DNA of 64,000 nucleotides from Dyella_B sp035503745 (GTDB lineage: Bacteria; Pseudomonadota; Gammaproteobacteria; Xanthomonadales; Rhodanobacteraceae): contig NZ_DATJTC010000011.1 in assembly GCF_035503745.1 (NCBI RefSeq), positions 261,587-325,586 on the forward strand. The letters run 5' to 3'. Both the position numbers and the translations under genes were made by a program. Positions 56,340 to 63,919 of the stretch are shown here, in pieces. The notes beneath the pieces were generated by a model. The model was not told the DNA's origin. It saw only the letters and a list, made by a program, of their open reading frames with translations, and made no database searches. Position 1 is the first letter of the stretch. The number at the start of each line of letters is the position of its first letter.

Positions 56340-57071
56340 ATGACGATCAAGATTGAAAAGAAGATCAAGGGCTACCAGGTCGTCGGGCCCGAGGACAAAG
56401 CCGTGCCCGTTGCCCCCGCCGCCGTCGAGCCCAAAGAGGCTCCGGTTGCCGAAGTCATCCAGATGCACGAGAGCGTGGAGCGCCCCGAGGCGCTCATCGG
56501 CTCCACCTTCAAGATCAAGTCGCCGCTGTTCGAGCACGCCCTGTACGTCACCATCAACGACATCGTGCTCAACGCCGGTACCAAATACGAACAGCGCCGC
56601 CCCTTCGAGATCTTCATCAACTCCAAGAACATGGACCACTTCCAGTGGATCGTGGCGCTCACCCGCATCATCTCCGCCGTATTCCGCAAAGGCGGCGACG
56701 TCACCTTCCTGGTCGAAGAGATGAAAGCCGTCTTCGACCCCCGCGGCGGCTACTTCAAGGCCGGCGGCGTGTACATGCCCAGCATCGTCGCCGAGATCGG
56801 CGCGGTGATCGAGCAGCACATGAAAAACATCGGCCTTATCCACGACCCCGAGATGAGCGACAGCCAGCGCGCCCTCATCGCCGAAAAACGCGCCGCCTAC
56901 GAACAGTCCGCTCAAAAAAAAACTGAGCTAAGCCCCACCGACGCCGACACCAACGACTCCGCCGGCTTCCCGCCGGGTGCGACCCTGTGCGCCAAGTGCA
57001 ACACCAAGGCGCTGGTGCTGATGGATGGGTGCCAGACTTGTTTGAATTGCGGATATAGCAAGTGCGGCTGA
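56340..57071 (+). CDS. nrdJb: Class II RNR second polypeptide (TSCPD/C-terminal part)
   Basis: A 243-residue protein that corresponds to the C-terminal portion of one-piece class II RNRs. The TSCPD-like domain is seen in PFEIFINSKNMDHFQWIVAL, TRIISAVFRKGGDVTFLVEE and FDPRGGYFKAGGVYMPSIV. The C-terminus has a Cys cluster (CAKCNTKAL ... DGCQTCLNCGYSKCG) that could bind zinc or shuttle electrons to the catalytic polypeptide. The start at 56340 has AGGA 9 bases upstream. In P. aeruginosa nrdJa and nrdJb are adjacent; here they are 741 bp apart, with the H1-like gene between. Confidence 0.88.
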   Translation: MTIKIEKKIKGYQVVGPEDKAVPVAPAAVEPKEAPVAEVIQMHESVERPEALIGSTFKIKSPLFEHALYVTINDIVLNAGTKYEQRRPFEIFINSKNMDHFQWIVALTRIISAVFRKGGDVTFLVEEMKAVFDPRGGYFKAGGVYMPSIVAEIGAVIEQHMKNIGLIHDPEMSDSQRALIAEKRAAYEQSAQKKTELSPTDADTNDSAGFPPGATLCAKCNTKALVLMDGCQTCLNCGYSKCG

Positions 57072-57223
57072 ACATTCGCCGAAGCGGAAAGAATAGGGTG
57101 GCAGCGATGCCGCCCTTTATTTTGTTGCGAATAGAGTTGATGGGAATAAATTAAGAAAAAGGATTGCTGAGCGCCTAACCCTCCAGTCGTTAGTGGAAAT
57201 GCACATTCATTCGGGGCATTACC

Positions 57224-58696
57224 GTGGAAAAAAGCGAAATCCGAGAGTCCACCAAAATCCAATTGTTGGATAAAGTCCGTAAGTCTGACTACGGGAAGTA
57301 TTTGCTGAAGGCAAATATAGGCAAGGTACGCGGGTTCAATGACGAGTCAATTAGCTTTGACTTTCCAGTTACTGCGCTCATTGGTCCTAATGGAAGTGGC
57401 AAGTCCTCTGTGCTTGGTGTTGCCGGGTGTGCCTATAAGCCTATTAAGCCCGGTTTGTTCTTCCCCAAAAGCGCCATTGGTGATGAGTCGATGTCAGGTT
57501 GGAGAGCGGAATATGAGCTCGTGGACAAAATGCTTAATCCCAAGCAGACCGTAAGGAGGACGAGCAGTTTTCGCCAAGCGAAGTGGGTACGCGGCGAGGT
57601 TGCGGACCGTAACGTATTCTTTTTTGGAATCGAAAGAACAGTTCCTGCTGGTGAAAAAGCAAAATACAAGAAGTTGATGAGATCAACTTACGTGCATAAG
57701 AATAGCCTTGAGAAGCTTGACTCGAGGGTAGCTCGCCAAGTGGAGCACATCCTTGGAAAGCCGGTCACCGATTTTGAGATTACAGACTTAGGTCACGACG
57801 ACAGTTTCTTGGTTGGTCACTCCGGCGGTAGTCGTTACTCAGAGTTTCACTTTGGCGCTGGTGAGTCGTCCATCATAAGGATGATCGCCGAGATAGAGAG
57901 CGCGCCAGAAAATTCTATGATTTTGATAGAGGAGATTGAAAATGGCCTCCATCCAGTTGCTACGCGACGCATGGTGGAGTACCTGATCGAAGTTGCGAGT
58001 AGAAAGTCGATCCAATCCATATTTACTACTCACAGTGACTATGCACTGTCACCACTTCCCAATGAGGCAATTTGGGCATGTATTGATGGGAAGTTACGCC
58101 AGGGAAAATTATCAGTTGACTCGCTTAGAGCAGTGTCTGGGCGTGTTGATAAAAAGCTGGCAATTTTTGTGGAAGATGAATTTGCTAAGCATTGGGTCGA
58201 CACGATCTTACGAGAGAAGTTACAGTCCGATTACGAGCAAATTGAGGTGCACGCAGTAGCTGGGGATGGCAATGCCGTTGCTACTCATCGAGCACACGCA
58301 GCTAATCCAGCGATAAATTTTTCCTCCTTATGTGTGATTGATGGGGATTCAAGGCAGACGGAGGATGTTGAAGATGGGATTCTGAGGCTGCCGGGTGGTC
58401 AGCCTGAATTGACCGTTTACGAGTCGATCAAAGGGCAGTTAAATGAGAACTTGGCTGTTTTGACGGTGTCGTGTCAGCGGGCGCCCGAGGCACAAGATTT
58501 GGTGTTTAGAGCAGTTAATGAGGTTATTAGCACAAACCGCGATCCCCACCTCCTCTTTATTCAATTAGGTATAAAGATTGGTTTCATCCCGGAGTCAATT
58601 GTGAGGGGTGCATTTTTTGCGCTTTGGGTTAGGCAAAATAACGAGTATTGCGGAAAGCTCGCGAAGGTTGTGAAGACGAAGCTCGACTCGCAATAG
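57224..58696 (+). CDS. OLD-like ATPase with Toprim-type C-terminus (candidate defence protein)
   Basis: A 490-residue protein. The ABC/SMC-like ATPase has Walker A ALIGPNGSGKSS (residues 54-61), the signature-like FGAGESSIIRMIAEIES, Walker B MILIEEIENGLHP (about 230) and the switch His in IFTTHS. The C-terminal third has the acidic motifs of a Toprim domain: IFVEDEFAKHW (about 312) and LCVIDGDSRQ (about 368). This is the layout of OLD-family nucleases, known from phage P2 Old and from Gabija GajA. It starts at a GTG with GGGG upstream. Its base and codon use are clearly AT-richer than the neighbours, pointing to recent transfer. It is solitary: no GajB helicase, reverse transcriptase or methylase lies beside it. 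Confidence 0.75.
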   Translation: MEKSEIRESTKIQLLDKVRKSDYGKYLLKANIGKVRGFNDESISFDFPVTALIGPNGSGKSSVLGVAGCAYKPIKPGLFFPKSAIGDESMSGWRAEYELVDKMLNPKQTVRRTSSFRQAKWVRGEVADRNVFFFGIERTVPAGEKAKYKKLMRSTYVHKNSLEKLDSRVARQVEHILGKPVTDFEITDLGHDDSFLVGHSGGSRYSEFHFGAGESSIIRMIAEIESAPENSMILIEEIENGLHPVATRRMVEYLIEVASRKSIQSIFTTHSDYALSPLPNEAIWACIDGKLRQGKLSVDSLRAVSGRVDKKLAIFVEDEFAKHWVDTILREKLQSDYEQIEVHAVAGDGNAVATHRAHAANPAINFSSLCVIDGDSRQTEDVEDGILRLPGGQPELTVYESIKGQLNENLAVLTVSCQRAPEAQDLVFRAVNEVISTNRDPHLLFIQLGIKIGFIPESIVRGAFFALWVRQNNEYCGKLAKVVKTKLDSQ

Positions 58697-58743
58697 TAAA
58701 GAGGCAGATATCTTGTCGAATACTTGAGGCGCTCAGCAATATG

Positions 58744-59817
58744 TCATTGCTTTGAAGCATCGGGCGAAGGCTCCAAATGCTCAAGCTGCTCCTTATACGC
58801 CTCCGCAAACGCATGCCGCAGCACTTCATAAATCGCCTGCGACCCGCCGATCTGGCTGTTGCCGATACGCCCGCTGATGGGCACTTTCGTCACGATCTGG
58901 TCGTTCGACGATGGGGCTTTCAATAGCGACGCCACGCCTTGCGCGGCGGCTTGGTAGAGCAGCTTGATCGGTCCTTTCTTTTCTTCCTCCACATCCTTTT
59001 TCCAGCTGAAAAGTTTCAGGTCTTTGAAGACCGGCTGCGCTTCGCCTTTCAGTTCGCCGTTGCTGGCTTTGAGGTCCATGGTGAAGTCGCCGGTGCCGCC
59101 GGCGAAGTCCAGGCCCGTGTAGGCGCGCGCGAGGGCGTTGGCGCGCACCAGTTGAATGTGGGTGATGCGAATGTGGTAGTCGAAGTCGCCGAAGCGGTTG
59201 GCGGGGTCGAAGGTGGCGTGGGTTTCAAGGGGTGCATCGCCAAGCACGGTGGCGGTGGTGTCCAGGGTGGCGACGCGTTTGCCGGTGGTGCTTTTGGCGG
59301 CGGAGAGGTTGGTAACGGTACTCTCGACGTGGTTCATGGTGAGGTCGACGCGCGGGTCGGAGGCGACATTGCGGAAGGTGATCGTGCCGTTGTGCACGCG
59401 GATGCGATCCACCTCGACGGGCAGCAGGATGTTGAGTTCGTCGCTCCAGTTGACGCCCTTGCCCAGCTGGCGTTCGCCCTCGGTCTTGCCATCGATGAAA
59501 TTGACGGTCGCATCGTAGGATTCCACGTCGCCGCGCAGGCGGCCATGCAGCAGCGCTGCGAAGCTGACCGTCAACTCGGTGCGGGGTGCGATGAGAAAAG
59601 GTTCTTTGCCAGGCGCGTCGAGCTTGTCGATGCGCAAGTCATGGAGGGTGTAGCCGCCACGCCAGAGGTGCAGGTTCACTTCGCCGATGGATCCGTGATA
59701 CGGCCCCATGCTCGCGATACGGCCGTCCAGATCACGGCGAATCCAGCCCGGCAGCAGCAGGCGCAGCGCCGCCAGTGCCAACAGCAAGGCGAGCAATGAC
59801 CACCCTAGTTTGCGCAT
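58744..59817 (-). CDS. DUF748/AsmA-like membrane-anchored protein
   Basis: A 357-residue protein with one N-terminal membrane helix (LGWSLLALLLALAALRLLLPG) and a periplasmic beta-rich body. Patterns such as GSIGEVNLHLWRGGYTLHDL, VDRIRVHNGTITFRN and TGDFTMDLKASNGELKGEA fit DUF748 proteins, relatives of AsmA thought to help lipid transport between membranes. I chose the ATG at 59817; an upstream ATG at 59832 is possible. It ends with a charged tail. The function here is unproven. Confidence 0.8.
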   Translation of the reverse strand: MRKLGWSLLALLLALAALRLLLPGWIRRDLDGRIASMGPYHGSIGEVNLHLWRGGYTLHDLRIDKLDAPGKEPFLIAPRTELTVSFAALLHGRLRGDVESYDATVNFIDGKTEGERQLGKGVNWSDELNILLPVEVDRIRVHNGTITFRNVASDPRVDLTMNHVESTVTNLSAAKSTTGKRVATLDTTATVLGDAPLETHATFDPANRFGDFDYHIRITHIQLVRANALARAYTGLDFAGGTGDFTMDLKASNGELKGEAQPVFKDLKLFSWKKDVEEEKKGPIKLLYQAAAQGVASLLKAPSSNDQIVTKVPISGRIGNSQIGGSQAIYEVLRHAFAEAYKEQLEHLEPSPDASKQ

Positions 59818-59953
59818 GTGCGCACTATGCATGGCGCGAAGCCTATGGCGGGCTAAGTTGCCCGACTTTAGCGCAAGCCTTCCAGCTACGCACTTCGGAG
59901 CGGGCGTGACAGCACGGGCGCTCGCAGGGATTCACGAGGTGGCGCCAACTCTG

Positions 59954-60271
59954 CTAATTGGCATCTCCGATGGCCTGGTCCCTGCAACGATGCAGCGATC
60001 TTAAGTCAGCTTGCACCAAGCCGTGCGCATAGTGGCAGTAATCGATAAGCTCTTTACGAATTTCAGGACGCATGTTGTCTATCGCCGGGGGATCTCCCTC
60101 GTTCGCAAAGGGATTGATAAATTCGCGGCGAAAAGTAAGTGATTTCTTGACGAAATAGATCACGCGGTCATCGTGATCCATGTGGGATCTAAAATATCCA
60201 GTGCCCGCGCTGTAGGCCAACATCAACGTACCTGCTAGAGCCGAAACGGTAACGACGGGCCATGATTTCAC
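59954..60271 (-). CDS. Small membrane-anchored protein of unknown function, partner of the PAAR gene
   Basis: A 105-residue protein with an N-terminal hydrophobic segment (VVTVSALAGTLMLAYSAGTG) that could be a signal or an anchor. The remainder is polar, with a possible disulfide pair (Cys83 in DYCHYAHG and Cys96 in LHRCRDQ). It starts 6 bp after the PAAR gene on the same strand, so the two are almost certainly co-expressed. I recognise no family. In a PAAR context a small exported protein is often an immunity protein or adaptor, but there is no direct evidence for that. Confidence 0.6.
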   Translation of the reverse strand: MKSWPVVTVSALAGTLMLAYSAGTGYFRSHMDHDDRVIYFVKKSLTFRREFINPFANEGDPPAIDNMRPEIRKELIDYCHYAHGLVQADLRSLHRCRDQAIGDAN

Positions 60272-60277
60272 GCCGGA

Positions 60278-60724
60278 TCACCTCCCGGGTTCGAGTAATT
60301 TTAGTTCGGATCTAAGCAACTTCACGATTTCCATTCCCAAGTCACCAGGGCACGCTCGCCCTTTGTCGGTGGCGATTTTTTTATATGCCCGGCGCCCTCC
60401 AAGCGCGCGTATGTTGAACACGCTCTTGAGTACGCTGCATAGCTGTGTCGCAGTCCTGAGTTGGATTGGCGTTGGCTTGTCGTGCTTGAAAACGACTTGA
60501 TCGATAAAACTGTTGCGCCAGTTCTTGACCTTATCGACAAAGGATAGGTTGCCATATTCCTGTTTGTAGGCTTCGCCGGCTTGTACGAAGTCTGCCAGGA
60601 ACACAATTTCCACTTTTCCGGAATGGCCGGCCGCAACGTGCCCGCCAATAAATTGAATGTCGCCCTCCAGAACGATCCCGCCCATTGAGGACTTGTCCCC
60701 GACCCTTAAACCGTACCTTCGCAT
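60278..60724 (-). CDS. PAAR-domain protein (type VI secretion spike tip)
   Basis: A 148-residue protein from the ATG at 60724. Residues 1-40 have the PAAR opening RRYGLRVGDKSSMGGIVLEG and then a HVAAGHSGKVE segment. PAAR proteins form the sharp tip on VgrG of a type VI secretion system and often carry effectors. The domain looks short, and it is followed by about 100 residues of mostly helical sequence (FVDKVKNWRNSFIDQVVF, LRTATQLCSVLKSVFN, LGMEIVKLLRSELKLLE) that could be a small effector or adaptor domain. No VgrG or other type VI gene is in the window, so this is an orphan module. A longer open frame upstream to 60811 lacks support. Confidence 0.7.
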   Translation of the reverse strand: MRRYGLRVGDKSSMGGIVLEGDIQFIGGHVAAGHSGKVEIVFLADFVQAGEAYKQEYGNLSFVDKVKNWRNSFIDQVVFKHDKPTPIQLRTATQLCSVLKSVFNIRALGGRRAYKKIATDKGRACPGDLGMEIVKLLRSELKLLEPGR

Positions 60725-61053
60725 GAGTTTCCTTGCGCCATGGTCCGGATGAAGTGGTCTCCATGGTTGCGCAAAATGGCTTTTCGGGGGTGTCAGGGTT
60801 CTTCCCTGCAACGTGAAGGCGGTGGCTGCAGCGTGTCGGGGGACAGTGCTTTCGTTCTCCCTGCTCTATCAAGGCTATCCTTTTGCGGTCGTCTGCAAAC
60901 GCAGTCAGCGGAGCCCGGAGCATTTTCTATATAAAGTGCGAGGATTTCCGGGGCCGCATGCAAAAAAAGGACATCCGGCTCAATGCTTGAGCAGCCCCGG
61001 AGCCCATTTCTGCCGCGTCGATGCCTCGGCGCCATTCCACGCGTGAGCCTTGG
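60725..61053. other. Intergenic region upstream of the PAAR gene
   Basis: About 330 bp of mixed composition, less GC-rich than the core chromosome. A CTATATAAAG stretch near 60930-60940 is AT-rich, but no complete promoter can be assigned. Open frames are short shadows. Confidence 0.45.
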
Positions 61054-61108
61054 AAAAACGGGCAGGATCAGAGTGCTTTGCCTTGACGGAAAAACACCCT
61101 GTCCTGCC
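61054..61108 (-). terminator. Rho-independent terminator of the first small envelope-protein gene
   Basis: On the minus strand GGCAGGA-CAGGGTG pairs with CACTCTG-A-TCCTGCC (61061-61108, one mismatch and one bulge), followed by CGTTTTT. It lies 18 bp after the stop of the gene at 61127-61411. Confidence 0.75.
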
Positions 61109-61126
61109 TCTCGGGGCAAGCGTGCA

Positions 61127-61411
61127 TCAGCCGCCGTGCGCGTTGGCGGTGTCGGCGGCCAGGCGCAGTTCTTCGTTGGCTTCGGCCAGCAGCTCTTTGG
61201 CGCGGGCGGCGTGGCCGCCGAGGCGGTAGTTGTTGTCGTATTGGGCCTGGTTGACCAGGTCGTACGCACTGACGATGTTTTCCTGCGCGCCGCGCAGGTT
61301 GCCATGGCCAGGGCCGATATCGACGTAGAGCGAAGGCTCGGCGGCGACGGTGGCACAACCCACGGTCATGATGGAACCGAGCAGGATGCCTATGAAAAAG
61401 AGCTTCTTCAT
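61127..61411 (-). CDS. Small envelope lipoprotein-like protein, paralog A
   Basis: A 94-residue exported protein. The signal ends in SIMTVGCATVAAEP, so either lipidation at the Cys (weak lipobox) or signal-peptidase-I cleavage after Ala is possible. The mature part is about 60% identical to the protein at 61934-62218: YVDIG..HGNLR.AQENIV, LV.QAQY.N.Y.LGGHAARAKELL and EAN.ELR.AA..AN.HG. It is predicted to be helical. GGAGAA precedes the ATG. Its upstream DNA carries the same promoter layout as the paralog. No named family is recognised; similar small proteins occur in Xanthomonadales. Confidence 0.75.
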   Translation of the reverse strand: MKKLFFIGILLGSIMTVGCATVAAEPSLYVDIGPGHGNLRGAQENIVSAYDLVNQAQYDNNYRLGGHAARAKELLAEANEELRLAADTANAHGG

Positions 61412-61515
61412 GAGGGTTCTCCAAGAGGAAAGGAAGCCGTTGCGGGGTGTTTTCGTTGAGGAAGCGAAAGGCGCCGTTGGCGTTTTCGTTCCGACGAGAC
61501 CACGATAGCCGCCAA

Positions 61516-61533
61516 GAATTAGGTGGCAGTTAG
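61516..61533 (-). promoter_or_regulatory. CTAA direct-repeat box and -10 of paralog A
   Basis: On the minus strand CTAACT and CTAATTC are 11 bp apart (61516-61533). Eight bases later comes TATCGT (61502-61507) as a -10. The box ends about 105 bp before the start codon. The same arrangement occurs at 62307-62338. Direct hexamers with an 11-bp period in place of a -35 are typical of OmpR/PhoP-type activation. Confidence 0.6.
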
Positions 61534-61540
61534 CGCCCGT

Positions 61541-61798
61541 CTAGCCGTGTACCGGCAGGTGGTTGCCGATCAGGTTTTCGTTGCCTACGCGGTCAAGCGC
61601 ATCGCCGATCTGCGCGCTGATTTCCTCGAAGAAGTAGTAGAGGTCTGCGCGGCGGATCGCCAGGATCGCGTCCTTTTCGTTGTAGGAAACCTTGGCCATC
61701 TGCATCAGCATGGCCTGGATGTGTTGCAGTTCTTCGTAGCCCTGCTCAGACAGCAGGTAGAGCTGCGGGCACGAGGAAGCGTTGTGGGTATGGCTCAT
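61541..61798 (-). CDS. Small cytoplasmic protein, XAC0095-like
   Basis: An 85-residue protein starting at the ATG at 61798 with GGAGAA upstream. It is helical and has no signal or membrane segment. YLLSEQGYEELQHIQAMLMQM and DLYYFFEEISAQIGDALDRV resemble the XAC0095 family found in Xanthomonadales, whose function is unknown. It sits between the two paralogous envelope-protein genes on the same strand. The longer open frame to 61900 begins with GTG and lacks a binding site. Confidence 0.65.
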   Translation of the reverse strand: MSHTHNASSCPQLYLLSEQGYEELQHIQAMLMQMAKVSYNEKDAILAIRRADLYYFFEEISAQIGDALDRVGNENLIGNHLPVHG

Positions 61799-61933
61799 GG
61801 TAATTCTCCACGCGTTTGGCTTGCGCCGCGTAGCGTGCGCGTTATGACGGGGAAAGCAGGCGGTGTGGGGCAACAGGGCGCTTCGTTTTAGCGAAGGCAC
61901 CCTGTTTTGCCGGTGCGCTTTGGCGAGCGTGGC

Positions 61934-62218
61934 TCAATAGCCATGGTGGTTGGCCGAGGTGGCGGCCATGCGCAGTTCCTGGTTCGCTTCGAACAGCAGC
62001 TCCTTGGCGCGGGCCGCGTGGCCGCCCAGCTGGTAGTCGTTGGCGTATTGCGCCTGGTCAACCAGCTCCCATGCCTGCACGATGTTTTCCTGCGCGTTGC
62101 GCAGATTGCCGTGACGGAAGCCGATGTCCACATAGGGGGCGGGCGCGTCGGCCATGGCGACGCAACCTGCGCTCATGGCGATGCCGACAACCAGGCCGAT
62201 GATAAGTGCTCTTTTCAT
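61934..62218 (-). CDS. Small envelope lipoprotein-like protein, paralog B
   Basis: A 94-residue exported protein with signal MKRALIIGLVVGIAMSAGCV; the Cys in MSAGC may be lipidated. The mature region (YVDIGFRHGNLRNAQENIVQ, LGGHAARAKELLFEANQELR) matches paralog A at 61127-61411 along its full length. GGAGAA precedes the ATG. The leader and promoter are also conserved with paralog A, which indicates a tandem duplication that included the regulatory region. Confidence 0.75.
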   Translation of the reverse strand: MKRALIIGLVVGIAMSAGCVAMADAPAPYVDIGFRHGNLRNAQENIVQAWELVDQAQYANDYQLGGHAARAKELLFEANQELRMAATSANHHGY

Positions 62219-62306
62219 GATGATTCTCCAGTAATGGGTTTGAAGCCGTTGGTGGGTTTTATTCGCAAGCAGAAGTGGCCGCGAGGTGGCGGTCCCGACA
62301 GTGCTT

Positions 62307-62338
62307 ACGATACGGCTGGAGAATTAGGCGGGAGTTAG
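62307..62338 (-). promoter_or_regulatory. CTAA direct-repeat box and -10 of paralog B
   Basis: On the minus strand CTAACT and CTAATTC are 11 bp apart (62321-62338), then 8 bases, then TATCGT (62307-62312). Box-to-start distance is about 103 bp. It is a near copy of the element upstream of paralog A. Confidence 0.6.
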
Positions 62339-62528
62339 GGGGCGGCACAGTGCCATTCCGGTGTTTGCCCAGACGCATTTCAACGGTGCAACGGAGTCAT
62401 CCAGTTTGAATGGGCGTTCAAAGTGGGTCGCAGCGATGCATGGTCGAACACGCGAAGAAGATTGCGCGCATGCGCAAGCGCCATGGCAACTGCAGCATCG
62501 TGATTGGCGACAGCGACAGTCGCCAGCG
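62339..62528. other. Rest of the gap between paralog B and the bestrophin gene
   Basis: With the promoter and leader this gap is about 310 bp. Beyond the promoter box I see no gene, hairpin with T-run or repeat. Confidence 0.45.
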
Positions 62529-63440
62529 TCAGGTCAGGATGTAGTTATGCGGTGGCGGCGGGGCGGGCAGATTGCGTTCGCCCAGCAATTCGCGCAGCGA
62601 TGTCTCGATGCCTTCGGACATCGCATCCAGCGGCAGGTCGTTGGGCGCGGTGCCGAACGGTTCTTCGATTTCCGAGCTGAGCGCTTCGAGCGCGAAGAAC
62701 GTGTAGGCAATAAAGGTAACCACCAGAGGGGTCATCGCCCCGATGGAGTCGACCAGGCCAAATGGCAGCAACAGGCAGTAAAGATAGACCGTGCGATGGA
62801 TGATCACGCCATAGGTGAAGGGAATGGGTGTGCTGGCGATGCGCTCGCAGCCGCCCAGCGCATCGCTCAGGTGTCCCATGTGCAGCTGCATCGCCTGCGC
62901 CAGCGGCGCAGCGAGTTGGCCGTCCAGCCGTCTGTCGCGCAACCACTGGTCCGCCAGCAGCAGGATGGCCGACGCCTTGTAGCGGGCGTCGTGCAGGCCG
63001 GCAAGATCATCGGCGGACAGCCAGCGTGCAAGGTCCGCCTGCGGGTCGGTGCCGCGCAGCTGATGGCGCAAGGCATGCACGAAAGCGATCAGCCGATGCA
63101 CAAACACCTTGCTGCCGTCTTGTGCGTCCACCAGCGTCAGCGACTGCCGCGCCAGCGAGCGCGCATCGTTCAGCACTTCACCCCACAACACCCGCGCCTC
63201 CCAATAGCGGGCGTAACTGGTGTTGTTGCGAAAGCCCAGAAAGATCGCCAGGGTCAGGCCGATCAGCGAAAACGGCACGAAGGTCAGCGAGACCTTCCAC
63301 ACGAAAACATGGCCATGCAGCAGCGTTACCGCCAGCGAAAACGCCAGCGTCAGCAAAAGCTGCGGCAAGATCATCGGCAGTACCGAACCCCGGACCACCA
63401 GCAGCAGACGAAACCAGTTGGGGCGGGGACGGACAATCAT
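62529..63440 (-). CDS. Bestrophin-family membrane channel protein
   Basis: A 303-residue inner-membrane protein of the bestrophin/YneE family, which forms pentameric anion or cation channels. Characteristic segments are FVPFSLIGLTLAIFLGFRNN, SYARYWEARVLWGEVLNDAR, PIPFTYGVIIHRTVYLYCLL and the late FALEALSSEIEEPFGTAPND. Ion selectivity cannot be told from sequence. It is monocistronic. Confidence 0.9.
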   Translation of the reverse strand: MIVRPRPNWFRLLLVVRGSVLPMILPQLLLTLAFSLAVTLLHGHVFVWKVSLTFVPFSLIGLTLAIFLGFRNNTSYARYWEARVLWGEVLNDARSLARQSLTLVDAQDGSKVFVHRLIAFVHALRHQLRGTDPQADLARWLSADDLAGLHDARYKASAILLLADQWLRDRRLDGQLAAPLAQAMQLHMGHLSDALGGCERIASTPIPFTYGVIIHRTVYLYCLLLPFGLVDSIGAMTPLVVTFIAYTFFALEALSSEIEEPFGTAPNDLPLDAMSEGIETSLRELLGERNLPAPPPPHNYILT

Positions 63441-63623
63441 ACGGAGCAGGACGCAAATCGGGGCACAGGCGGGAAATTACACCACAGACCGGCTTGGCCG
63501 CGTTGCCGGGTCAACGGGCGGCCGGTGCGCGCAGCGAGCGGTCGAGGCGCCGATGCGTCTTAGGGATACACCGGCAATGGGGCCGCTGGCATCGGGTGCC
63601 ATGCGCGTCCTCGTACGCTGATT

Positions 63624-63650
63624 AAAAAGGGCGGCCTGGCCGCCCTTTTC
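63624..63650. terminator. Bidirectional terminator
   Basis: AAAAAGGGCGGCC pairs with GGCCGCCCTTTT around a 1-3 base loop. It ends the small membrane-protein gene on the minus strand, 23 bp after its stop. Confidence 0.85.
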
Positions 63651-63672
63651 GTTCGTACCGTTTCAACCGGGC

Positions 63673-63852
63673 TTATTGCGGCTGCGAGCGCTCTGACGGC
63701 CAGGTGTTGAATGCGAACACGTACAGCATGATCAGGTTGACCAGCGGAACAATGGCCAACAGTGCCCACGCGCCGTTATAGCCTGCCTTGGAAATGATCC
63801 GCCAGAGCGGAATGATCGTGATGATCAGCGCAAACAACCCGATGATGTGCAT
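63673..63852 (-). CDS. Small membrane protein (59 residues)
   Basis: A short gene with a strong ribosome binding site (GGAGGGG, 6 bases before the ATG at 63852) and a terminator just downstream. The product has two hydrophobic segments (IIGLFALIITIIPLWRII and WALLAIVPLVNLIMLYVFAF) joined by SKAGYNGA, and a polar tail WPSERSQPQ. The pattern YNG.WALL...P..NL....FAF is like small DUF805-related membrane proteins in which two helices insert in the inner membrane. The function is unknown. Confidence 0.75.
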   Translation of the reverse strand: MHIIGLFALIITIIPLWRIISKAGYNGAWALLAIVPLVNLIMLYVFAFNTWPSERSQPQ

Positions 63853-63919
63853 AAGCTTCCCCTCCCGTTGAATTGGCTCTAGCTTACTTCCAGTCGGGCC
63901 GGCCCAGGCAAGGGCACAG

